From contig CAWJXM010000007.1 in assembly GCA_963846635.1 (NCBI GenBank), positions 1 through 64,000 on the forward strand: a DNA stretch of 64,000 nt, read 5' to 3'. Source of the stretch: AP-15 sp963846635. Lineage in GTDB: Bacteria > Pseudomonadota > Alphaproteobacteria > ATCC43930 > CGMCC-115725. Positions within the stretch are counted from its first letter, which is position 1. Each line of letters begins with the position of its first letter. This document shows, in pieces, positions 47,536 through 56,108 of the stretch. Both the position numbers and the translations under genes were made by a program. The notes under the pieces were generated by a model, which saw nothing but the letters and a program-made list of their open reading frames with translations, was not told the origin of the DNA and searched no databases.

Positions 47536-47725
47536 TAGTGCCGGGCCCGCGTGCCACCGCGACCGGGCTACTCGACGCGGAATATCCCCGGCAGGACATC
47601 ATGAACCCACCATCATCATCCGGTGCGCGGACGCGTGGGCCGCATCGTGGACACCATGCGACCTCGCACCGTCCAAGGTCAACCAACAAGGCGGGACCGT
47701 CTTCCCAGCGGCGCCGGCGGCGATC

Positions 47726-48100
47726 ATGACCGCGCCCGATGCCGCAACCGCGATCGGCTACGGCGATCGGCCGCCGACTTTGCGCGTGATCGAGTGGCGG
47801 CCGCTGCCGCTGCCGAAAAACTCATTGCGCGGCTTTGTGACCGTCGAGTTCATGCCATTGGGATTGCGGGTCGTTGACTGCCCCGTATTGGTCAGTGCCG
47901 GCCGCCCCTGGTGCGCATTGCCCGGCAAACCGCAGATCGATACCAACGGCCGGCAAAAGACCGACGCGGCTGGCAAACCGCTTTATGCCGCAATGGCGCA
48001 ATGGCGCAGTCGCGAGCTCAGTGATCGTTTTAGCACTACAGTAGTTTCGGCGATCAGGCGAGCCTATCCCGACGCCCTCGACGGCGTGGGTTCGCCATAA
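47726..48100 (+). CDS. Hypothetical protein of the element's replication module (SpoVG-like pattern)
   Basis: 124 residues: LRVIEWRPLPLPKNSLRGFVTVEFMPLGLRVVDCPV, then GRPWCALPGKP and WRSRELSDRFSTTVVSAIRRAYPDALDG. The pattern of a short strand-rich domain with NSLRGFV resembles SpoVG-like proteins often encoded before prim-pol genes on plasmids and phage-related islands; this is a weak match. The stop TAA (48098-48100) overlaps the probable start of the next gene. Confidence 0.6.
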   Translation: MTAPDAATAIGYGDRPPTLRVIEWRPLPLPKNSLRGFVTVEFMPLGLRVVDCPVLVSAGRPWCALPGKPQIDTNGRQKTDAAGKPLYAAMAQWRSRELSDRFSTTVVSAIRRAYPDALDGVGSP

Positions 48101-48874
48101 CTCCCGCGCTCGAGGCCGCGATCGCGACTGGGCTGCCGTGTTTCCCATGCAGTGCCAATAAGAAGCCGGCAATACCCGGGCCCGGCGGGCATAAGCACGC
48201 GACGGACGATCCTACTGAGCTGCGGGTACTGTGGCGCCGATATCCGAGCCCGTTGGTGGGCGTGCCGACGGGCGAGGCCTCGGGGCTCAGCGTGCTTGAC
48301 GCCGACACAGCGCGTCATGCCGAAGCGACAACCTGGCTCGACGCGCATCGCACCCGCCTGCCAACGACGCGCGTGCATCAAAGATATCGGGAAGTTTCCG
48401 CCTGGTCTTCCAGCATGCCCCGGCATGCGCAACAGCCAGGGCCGCCTCGCGACGGGGATCGATACGCGCGGCGAGGGCGGCTACGCCATCTGGTGGCCGG
48501 CGGCCGGTTGTCCGGTCGTGCGCGGCGCGCCGCCGGCGCCGTGGCCGCAATGGCTATTCGAAGCGCTGTTCGCGGCGCTGCAAACCGCAGCTCGCATAGC
48601 GCCGGAGGCGGTCGGCACTGACGCGCAAGTATTGGAGCGGCTCGCCCGTCGGGTGATCCACACCGCCGAAGGCCAGCGGAACGGGGTGCTGTTCTGGGCG
48701 GCCTGTCGCCTCGGCGAGGGAATTCGCAGCGGCAAGATCGACGAGCGATCCGGCATCGCCGTGCTGACCGGCGCCGCGCTGCGGGCAGGACTGCCTGAGG
48801 ACGAGGCAAAACGGACGATCGCCAGCGGCATCAAGAGGGGAAATGATACGGGGGAATGGCGACGGCCGCGATAA
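48097..48874 (+). pseudogene. Bifunctional DNA primase/polymerase (prim-pol), broken
   Basis: Prim-pol domain (archaeo-eukaryotic-type primase of phages and plasmids): FPCSANKKPAIPGPGG, PLVGVPTGEASGLSVLDADT with the catalytic hDhD acidic pair, then, in another frame, LATGIDTRGEGGYAIWWPAAG and the C-terminal RNGVLFWAACRLGE. At least one frameshift lies near 48370-48420. The expected start ATG overlapping the previous stop is ATA here: ATAA in place of ATGA. Would be inactive. Confidence 0.72.
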
Positions 48875-50680
48875 AGAGAGCGGCGGCACAAGATCGGATG
48901 GGCAGCATGATCCGGCTTCGGCGCCCGTTGCGCTGCACGAAAAGGTTTCGGAGATGGCCACCTGGGACGAGATCGCGTGCGAGTACGCGCTGCCTGGTGT
49001 CGCCAAGCTATACGACATGTCACGCACCGTGCTTCGCAAGGCCATCGCCCGCCTGCGCGCCAACAATGAACGCCGCGCCAAAAAGAACGGAGCCGGTGAT
49101 GCAGCGCGCGGTTCGGCGCCCGATGTGCCAAAAATCCTCGAGGAGGCGGCCAAACCCGAGCTCGTCGTCGAGACCGCGAACCTGCCGGCTGCGGCCGATG
49201 CGGTGCGCGATCTCTTCGCAGCGGCTGGCGAATACTACGGGTGGGGTCAGCCGGCGAAAGTCGTCGCCGAGGGCGAGGGTGGCCTGCCGCAAATCGTTCA
49301 TCTCAGCGTCAAAGCCGTCGTCAACGACGTGCACCACATGCGCCGGCCTGTCGAGCTTACTCCGGGCGGGCAGCGCAGCGAGCGCACCCTGCGGGATCGG
49401 GTGGCCAGGCTCTCCTCGCCAAGAAGGGGGAATGGAACCTGCCGCGGCTGGCGGGCATCACCACGGCACCGCTCCTGGTCGAGGACGGAAGCATTCGAGC
49501 GGCCAAGGGCTTCGATCCGGAAACCCGGCTGTACTGTGTGAACGTGCCGGCGCTCGCGGCGCCGCAGCAGCCGAACGAGGACCAGGCGCGGGCGGCCTTG
49601 CACACACTCCGGGATGCTTTTCAGACTTTCCCGTTTGCTGACAGCGAGCGAGTTTGGGACCCGGCCCTGAAGCTCGAGCTTGTCAACCTCGCAAAACCGC
49701 CGGGGCTCAACGAGAGCGCCTTTCTGGCGGGTCTGATGACCGCGGTATGCCGTCCCTGTCTCTATCTGGCGCCGGGGCTGATGTTCGACGCTACGCATGA
49801 GTTGGGATCGGGGTCCGGCAAAGGCCTGCTCGCCCGTGCAATTTGCCTGGTGGCTTACGGGCTCCGGCTGGCGGGCTTCACGCCCGGGACGGAAAGGCCC
49901 GAGCTCGAAAAGCGGATCAGTGCAGAATTCCTCGAGGGGGGTCCCGCTGTCTTCATCGACAACGTCAACGATGCGGTCTTGGCGAGCCCGACACTGGAGG
50001 GCGCGATGACCGAACGGCCGTTCAAGATACGGCCGTTCGGCGTTTTGAAGATGCCCAGGCTCGACAGCGCCCCGTTCATCGTAGTGACCGGGAACGCGCT
50101 GCGCCCGAGCAAAGACCTGGTGCGCCGCTTTGCGATGTTTGCGCGGCTCGACGCGAAGATGGAGAACCCGTCGCTGCGCCGATTTCCGCTGCCGGACCAG
50201 CTTTTTCTCGCCGACATCGAACGGCGGCGCGCCGAGTTGTTGAGCGCAGCGCTGACGATCTGGCGTTTCGGCCGGCTGAATGCGGACCGTCCGAATGTCG
50301 GACGGCCCCTGGGCAGCTACTCGGTCTGGGAGCGTTGGTGTCGCGATCCGCTGCTCACCCTCGACTGTCGGGATCCGGTCGATCGGCTTGAAGAATTGGC
50401 AGCCGCCGACCCGCGGCGCCAGGATGAGGTTGCTGTCTTTACGGCGTGGTTGCAGCACCACGCGGGCCAGCCGGTACAAGCGCAAGACCTGCACGAAGAT
50501 GTAAAGAAGCTGATCGATCCTGACGGCGCCAGTCCCCGGTTACACAGTGTCCGGCGTTGGCTCAGCCGTCGAGGCGGCATGCGCCTCGCCGGGTTCCACC
50601 TCATCGTCGACAAGGATCCGCACCACCCGCGGAAATCCGCAACTTATAGGTTAGAAGACCTCGATCCAGAGCGCCGATAA
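48843..50680 (+). pseudogene. P-loop ATPase of the replication module, frameshifted
   Basis: A 612-codon gene starting at ATG 48843 within the end of the prim-pol gene. The N-terminal half includes MATWDEIACEYALPGVAKLYDM...AIARLRANNERR and LPQIVHLSVKAVVNDVHHM. One missing base near 49412 shifts it into the frame of LLAKKGEWNLPRLAGI, Walker A-like ELGSGSGKGLLARAI (GSGSGKG, about residue 320), Walker B-like GGPAVFIDNVNDAVLAS, and PFIVVTGNALRPSKDLVRRFAMFARLD. Resembles helicase/ATPase partners of prim-pol in island replication modules. Not recognised as a named family. Confidence 0.65.
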
Positions 50681-50724
50681 TTTTTTTCATCTTCCATATT
50701 TTTTCGCGCTCCGGCTTGGAAACA

Positions 50725-50808
50725 CACTGCACACTGCAGACTGCACACTGCACACTGCACACTGCACACTGCACACTGCACACTGCACACTGCACACTGC
50801 ACACTGCA
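50725..50808. repeat. Tandem direct repeat, 12 x 7 bp
   Basis: The unit CACTGCA is repeated twelve times without interruption; only the third unit differs (GACTGCA). It begins 45 bases after the ATPase stop. A related inverted stretch (GTGTGCAGTGT) follows at about 50842-50858. No protein reading is credible here. Iteron-like arrays of this sort mark replication origins or binding sites for replication proteins, an inference from position. Confidence 0.9.
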
Positions 50809-51084
50809 ACTCGCTTTTGGCGGATCTCCTCGATTTCGGGTGTGTAGTGTGCAGTGTCTTTTCTACGCGCGGCGAAAAAATCGGAGAAAAATCGAAAATC
50901 GCGCATAGGTTAATTTTTGGTCCGAGATCGGCGGCCGGGCGGCATTCGAGGCAGCCCGGCCGGGCTTTGTAACAGCCCTCGCTCGGGCTCCGTTCGAGGC
51001 CGAAATCCGGTATGACCGGTTGGGCGGGGCCCGGCCGCGAACCGGGCCCGCTCGCCCGCGCTTTGTCACCCCACCCGGGGGGAG
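50809..51084. other. AT-rich segment beside the 7-bp array, no gene
   Basis: Contains GAAAAAATCGGAGAAAAATCGAAAATCGCG (three AAAATCG cores, 50874-50903) and TTAATTTTTGG, strikingly AT-rich for this window. Together with the adjacent array it resembles a duplex-opening region. The remainder (50930-51084) is GC-rich without a recognised gene. Confidence 0.45.
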
Positions 51085-51267
51085 ATGAGGGCAAAGCCTC
51101 GGCCGTATATGGGGCGAGCGACGGTTACTCCGCGCCTCAAAATACACGAAAATTTAACGTGTAAAGGGTGCGCGAAGGTGTTTTGCGTCTCCGTTTTCGT
51201 TGAACAACGCGCGGAGACGGGGCGAGGGGTGTCTGGCCAAACCAAAGGCGCGCAACAAGTCGCGGCG

Positions 51268-51823
51268 ATGTTGCGCGGCGGCACTCCCCGAGGTCGTCAC
51301 CCCAGAGCGGCTGCACCCGGTCCGGTCGAGCGCTTGCCGCGGCCAATTGCCGATGAGCATGGCGCGATCGCGCACCCGAGCCGGGCAATCGACATCTTGG
51401 CGGCGATGGAGCGGCGCGGGGCGATCACCGCCGAAATGCTCGCCGCCGGCGAAGACTTCCGCGCGACCTTTCGCCGGGCGCAGCTCGACCCGCTGCGCGC
51501 CGCCGATCTGCAGCGCATCCCGGGTGCCGGCCGCGGCGCCGGCGCCGGCGGGTTTGCCGAAACTGCACGCGATCAAATATGGCGGGCGCTCCTCGTTTTG
51601 GGCGGGCTCGAACTCGCCCGGCGGGTCCTGTCTGTGGCACGTTGTCGGGCTGGAATTGTCGTTGAAGCAGTGGGCGCTAAATCAGGGCTGGTCCGGGCGC
51701 CGCGTCTCGCAGGACGGCGCCTCGGGGATCCTGATCGCCGCATTGGGTACGCTGGAAGGCTATTGGCGCGGCGGCCGGCATAACGCGGCCCCGCCTCTCG
51801 CGCGCCCAACGATCCGCGCTTAA
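51268..51823 (+). pseudogene. DUF6456-like protein, frameshifted
   Basis: The N-terminal part, RAIDILAAMERRGAITAEMLAAGEDFRATFRRAQLDPL, and DQIWRALLVLGGL lie in one frame. The C-terminal SPGGSCLWHVVGLELSLKQWALNQGW and GILIAALGTLEGYW lie in the next (shift near 51610, one extra base). This order matches DUF6456-type proteins of alphaproteobacterial phages and islands. Just upstream is a 6-bp inverted repeat, TACACG/CGTGTA (51143-51163), a possible operator. Start chosen at ATG 51268; an earlier start cannot be excluded. Confidence 0.6.
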
Positions 51824-51945
51824 AGAGCGCTCGCAATCTCGCCCGACAATTATGCGACCTTGGCCGCATCGGGGGCCCGAAAAGGTGATTGCGGATTTCC
51901 AGCGTGGCAATAACTGCGCCCTCCGACAGTGGCAGAACAGGCGTT

Positions 51946-52845
51946 ATGCCGCACTCGGCTGCGGCTCGCGAAAACCGCTCGCAGCCCGCGAAAACCCTGG
52001 CGATCGTGCCACCGCGGGTCAGCCAGGCCGAGACCGATGAGCGTCTCCTCGAGCTGTGGCTGCACGGCCGAAATGCGCTCACGGTGGCGGCTTATGCCCG
52101 CGACGTCGACGATTTCCTCAGGACGGTCGAGAAGCCGATCCGGTTGCTGACCATCGGCGACGTCCAGCGCTGGGTCGACACGCTCGCCGGTGCACCGGCG
52201 ACACGCCGGCGCCGGCTCGCGGCGGTTAAATCTCTGTTAAGCTTTGCCACCCGCATCGGTTGCGTCCCGTTTAATGCCGGCGCTGCGGTGCGCCTGCCGC
52301 CGCCGGCCAATGTGCTGGCCGAACGCATCCTCAGCGAAGAGCAGGTGGTGCGGCTGATCGCGCTGGAGCGCAACGCGCGCAACCACGCTCTATTGCGGCT
52401 GCTGTATCTGGCGGCGCTGCGGGTTTCTGAGGTGTGCGCATTGCACTGGCGCGGCTGCAAACCGCGAAAGGGTGCGGGCCAGATTACGGTCGTCGGCAAA
52501 CCCAGCAAGGTCCGGTCAATCCTGTTGCCGGCATCGATGTGGAACGAGCTCGCTACATTGCGCGGCGCTGCCGGGCCCGACGATCCGGTGTTCCGGTCGC
52601 GCCAGGGCGGCGCCCTCGATCCAATGTCGGTACAGCGCATTGTAAAAGCCGCCGCAGTGCGCGCCGGTCTGCCAAAGGCAGTGTCGCCGCATTGGCTACG
52701 CCATGCCCATTGCAGTCACGCGCTCGACCGCGGCGCCAATCCGGCATTGGTGCGCGACACCGCCGGCCACGCCGATTTGCGCGTCACCAGCGTCTATTCG
52801 CACGTACAGCCGAACGAAAGCTCGTCCCGCTTTCTCGTCGGCTGA
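51946..52845 (+). CDS. XerC/XerD-like tyrosine recombinase
   Basis: Complete phage-type integrase, about 299 aa. SAM-like N-terminal domain LLELWLHGRNALTVAAYARDVDDFLRTV. Catalytic residues: Arg in YLAALRVSEVCALHW, Lys in VVGKPSKVRSILLP, HWLRHAH (H-x-x-R), His in DTAGHADLRVTS and nucleophile Tyr in SVYSHVQPNESSSRF. It is the only recombinase of the element with all catalytic residues. ATG 51946 is preceded by ACAGGCG; an in-frame ATG at 51889 would add 19 residues. Confidence 0.85.
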   Translation: MPHSAAARENRSQPAKTLAIVPPRVSQAETDERLLELWLHGRNALTVAAYARDVDDFLRTVEKPIRLLTIGDVQRWVDTLAGAPATRRRRLAAVKSLLSFATRIGCVPFNAGAAVRLPPPANVLAERILSEEQVVRLIALERNARNHALLRLLYLAALRVSEVCALHWRGCKPRKGAGQITVVGKPSKVRSILLPASMWNELATLRGAAGPDDPVFRSRQGGALDPMSVQRIVKAAAVRAGLPKAVSPHWLRHAHCSHALDRGANPALVRDTAGHADLRVTSVYSHVQPNESSSRFLVG

Positions 52846-52931
52846 TCACATTGCGCAAGGGGTCGTTTGTCAGAATGACACGCTGAGCGACGGCTGCGGG
52901 TTATAGGGTCACCGCGAAGGAGGATCTTGCA

Positions 52932-53161
52932 ATGGCCGCCCGCACCCGCCTCGAACCGGAGCCGAGACGCGACTGGTCGACCAAAGCCGGCGCCGAGGCG
53001 CTCGCCAACTCGTCCGCTGCTATTGGCGCGACCACGGCTTTCCCGACGTTGAGGTCTGGACCGAATTCGTGCGCGGCGGACATGAGCCGCTCGTGGCGAT
53101 CAAATCCCGCTTGGGGCCCGGCGGCGGCTTACCGCCTCTAGGGTCATCGCCGCGGCTTTAG
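52932..53161 (+). pseudogene. Small hypothetical gene, frameshifted
   Basis: AAGGAGGATCTTGCA precedes ATG 52932, a textbook ribosome-binding site. The first about 20 codons read MAARTRLEPEPRRDW. One base is missing near 52995, after which RGARQLVRCYWRDHGFPDVE and VWTEFVRGGHEPLVAIKSRLGP follow to TAG 53161. The latter part has clear codon bias and resembles small conserved island proteins of unknown function. Its end overlaps the hicB end by 18 bases on the other strand. Confidence 0.5.
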
Positions 53162-53530
53162 GGCTGATTGCACAAGGAATGCCGAGCGCGAAAGCCGCTC
53201 TTGTCGGGCCAGTCGATCGATCTGCTGCAGCTCGCTCTGGGTCAGAGTGATATTCACGCGCACCGTTTTGTCCGGCTCTTTGTCGCTGACGAAAAAATTC
53301 CCCACGCTGTCGCGAAAAGCAGGGGTGCCGATCACCTTCGCGAGCGGCGACGGATCGGGCACGGGTTCCCCCGCCTCACGCATGACCTTGATGTGCCCGC
53401 TCAGCGCCTCGCGCGCCATATCGATAGCCTCGACAAGCGTGCGGCCGGCGGTGATGCAGCCGGGGAAGTCAGGGAAGCTGACGCCATAATCGCTATCCGG
53501 CTCTTTGTGAATAATCGCCACGTACTCCAC
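53144..53530 (-). CDS. hicB: HicB-family antitoxin
   Basis: 128 residues. N-terminal HicB fold: MEYVAIIHKEPDSDYGVSFPDFPG and TAGRTLVEAIDMAREALSGHIKVM. The C-terminal ribbon-helix-helix-type region is RVNITLTQSELQQIDRLARQERLSRSAFLVQ, which would bind the operator and autorepress. It follows the HicA gene by 12 bases, the usual hicA-hicB order. Confidence 0.9.
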   Translation of the reverse strand: MEYVAIIHKEPDSDYGVSFPDFPGCITAGRTLVEAIDMAREALSGHIKVMREAGEPVPDPSPLAKVIGTPAFRDSVGNFFVSDKEPDKTVRVNITLTQSELQQIDRLARQERLSRSAFLVQSALKPRR

Positions 53531-53542
53531 GAGCCTTGCTCC

Positions 53543-53731
53543 TCAGCGCAACTTCAGACCGCTTTGCCGTTCGATCGATCGCAAGGTGCCGATCGGGATG
53601 TCGCGGCGCGGGTGCGGAACTGTGATGAGGCCGGGTTTTGTCGGGTGCCTGAAATGATGGTGGCTGCCGGTCACCCGGACTCGGCGCCAGCCGTCGCTCT
53701 CCAGCGCCCGGATGACGTCCCGGCTGTTCAT
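53543..53731 (-). CDS. hicA: HicA-family mRNA interferase toxin
   Basis: 62 residues from ATG 53731: MNSRDVIRALESDGWRRVRV, then TGSHHHFRHPTKPGLITVPHP with the catalytic His of the dsRBD-like fold, and DIPIGTLRSIERQSGL. A longer in-frame start (12 codons upstream) is less typical of the family. Encoded upstream of HicB. Ribosome-independent mRNA cleavage is expected by family. The following 53732-53926, up to the ISL3 end, contains no gene. Confidence 0.9.
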   Translation of the reverse strand: MNSRDVIRALESDGWRRVRVTGSHHHFRHPTKPGLITVPHPRRDIPIGTLRSIERQSGLKLR

Positions 53732-53926
53732 GCGAGATTGAAGTACACACTCGTACACATTGTTCAAGGGTCCTGCTCGAAGAAAGGCAACCGGGGGCCG
53801 CCTAAGGGAGCCAGCTCGGAGTTGACCGCAAAACGCCCCGACGACGAACCGGAAACCCGGTTTCAGTGGCCCCGGGGGGTAGGGGGTTTCCTGTCAATCG
53901 CGAAACGCCCCTGCAACCGTGTCAAT

Positions 53927-55687
53927 CAGCGTGGAAGCGGGGTTCATCCGCATTTTCGGTGCAGGCGGGGCGCCATCAGAGCTTGTCCGGGTTTGGGGCT
54001 CTGTGATCACGCCGCGTGAAGAACGCGGCTGCGAAGAAGATCGAATTTGGCACGCCCGTACATCTGCCGTTTCAGCATCTTCAGCCGGTTGACCTGTCCC
54101 TCAACAGGACCGTTGCTCCCGGGCTGCGACAGGGCGACCCGAACCGCCGCGATGTCGTTGATGATCCCGGTGGCAAAGCCGCGCAACGCGGTGGCTTGGG
54201 TAGTCGCCAGCCAGAGATCGAACGCTGCCGCATCGCGCTCGCGCAGGATCCGATCGAACTCATTGACGGCTTCCGCTGCGGTGCGGATCTCGGACGAGAG
54301 AGCGGTGAGCGTGTCGACAACCTGGCGGTCGGCTCGCGTCAGCGTCGCGTCGGGCGTCGTCAGAAGGCACGCGCCACGACGGCAGCGGGCATTCTCGGTC
54401 GCCGGCGGCGGCGTCGCGGCCGCGGCGCCGGATGGCCCACCGCCGGACGATGCCGTACCCGCCCGCGAACCCGCGATCGCGCAATTCGCGCCACAGCTGG
54501 GCGCTGTTGCGGCACCCCTCGGCCCAGCGCCGCTCCACATACGCGCGATGCCGGTCGAGCGCACTCGACCCCGGCGCGCGGCGGTACACCGGTGCCGCAC
54601 CGGCGCGCAACCAGCGGCGCACCGCGTTGCGCGCCATCCCGAGGCGCCGCGCGATGCGGCGGATCGGCACACCCTCGCGCCGCCGGCGCGCCATCTCGTC
54701 ATAGCGCGCCTGCCGCCGCTCGCGCCGCGCCGCGCCGTGCCGTTTGCTTGGCATCGCAGCCCGTTGCCCGCCTGTCGCCGATCGCGGCGCGCCGGCGGGC
54801 AGCATGCAGCGCCGGGCGGCTTCGCGCCGCTCGCGGGGGTGCCGGTCGAGCATTTGGCGCCGCGCGTCGGACGCATTCACCATGAGATGCCAGCGGTCGG
54901 CGATCTGCACCGCCGGCGGCGCGCCGGCGCGAATGCCCTCGGCGTAAGCGCCCGCGCGGTCGCGGCTGACAACAGCAACGCCCTCCCCGTGCTGCCGCAA
55001 CCAGGAGGCCAGTGTCTCGCCGGTGCGGTCGGGCAGCCGGTCGATGACACGGTGGCGCTCGAGGTCGCAAATGATGGTGCCGTAGCGGTGACCACGCCGC
55101 CATGCCCAGTCATCCCCCGCGATGATGCGGGGCGGCGATGCGATCTCGCCGCCGCGCGCGCGGATCAGCCGCCGCAGGGTATCACCGCTGACCGGCATCG
55201 CCAGCCTTCCGGCCAGGCGCGAGCCCGGCTCGCCGCCGAGGGCGCGGCCAATCTGCTGCTGGATCTCGCGCCGCCGCCGAGTGCGCCTCGCTTTGGGCTG
55301 CGTAAGGGCCAGGCGCTCGGCGAAGATGCGGCGCCGGCAATCGCGGTTCGTGCAGCGGAAGCGCCGGAGGCGGAGGTGCAGGTAGAGGATACGCCCTTGC
55401 CGGGGCAAGTCTGCAAGACGGCGCGAATAGGAACTGTCGACACGGGCACGCGGCTGATGGCACAGCGGGCACGCGGCGCGGTCCCTGTTTGACCGGGTGA
55501 TCAGAATGATGTGTTCAGGCGCAGGCAGAAGCCGATCAACCGTCAGACCGGACGGGACCAGCGACAACAGCGATCTTGGAAACAGGATGGGTCACGGGAA
55601 GGAAGCAGCTCTCCCTTATATGTCCCTTCCCTCGGCTACCGTCACCAGCCTGCACCGAAAATGCGGATGAACCCCGCTTCCACGCTG
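53927..55687 (-). mobile_element. ISL3-family insertion sequence, copy 2 (complete)
   Basis: Inverted repeats of about 39 bp at 53927-53965 and 55649-55687 (outermost bases CAGCGTGG / CCACGCTG). Near-identical to copy 1, same orientation. No convincing target duplication: left flank GTGTCAAT, right flank TTTTCCAC. Its right end lies 12 bases from the ISAs1 transposase start, whose own left terminus is missing. Confidence 0.9.
54007..55567 (-). pseudogene. ISL3-family transposase, copy 2, frame-split
   Basis: Same architecture as copy 1, including the identical frame change in the GC-rich stretch near 54360-54440 and the C-terminal NGPVEGQVNRLK block in the second frame. Differences from copy 1 in this interval are a few substitutions (for example ARRPP versus ASRPP near the C-terminal side of frame 1), none restoring the frame. 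Confidence 0.85.
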
Positions 55688-56108
55688 TTTTCCACCCGCA
55701 TGTCGGTGAGGACTTTGGTGGAAGAATTCTCGGCCTTGGAAGACCCCCGCTGTGGCGGCAAGGTCGAGCACCGGCTGATTGATATCCTGGTGATCGCGGT
55801 CTGTGCTGTGATTGCAGGGGCCGAGAGTTGGGAAGACATCGCGCTCTATGGCCGCAGACTGCAAATTTCGGAGTTTTCGGCAGGCGGTTTCGGTTGAAAC
55901 CGGCAGGCCATTTCGGTCCAAAGCGGCCCTCCGTTTCGGAGGGGTTTCGGTGCCGGCTTTGGCGCACCGCTGCTGCGGCATAGATGCTATCTTGCTCTGA
56001 GCTGACAAAGCAAGTACCCTTGTTTATATTGTTGAAGTTTGGTTGTTGTTGCGGTCTGCTGTGAATTGCGTGAATAATGTGGATAAGTATTGTAAGAGAT
56101 TTATTTAG

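Noticed and set aside
50725..50808. CRISPR-like array
   Set aside because: The 7-bp units follow each other without spacers; no Cas genes are near. It is a simple tandem repeat.
44850..53926. Direct repeat of the tRNA-Sec 3' end marking the element's right attachment site
   Set aside because: I looked for CCTGCCTCTTCCG-like sequence to the right and found none; the right end may be lost in the IS region.
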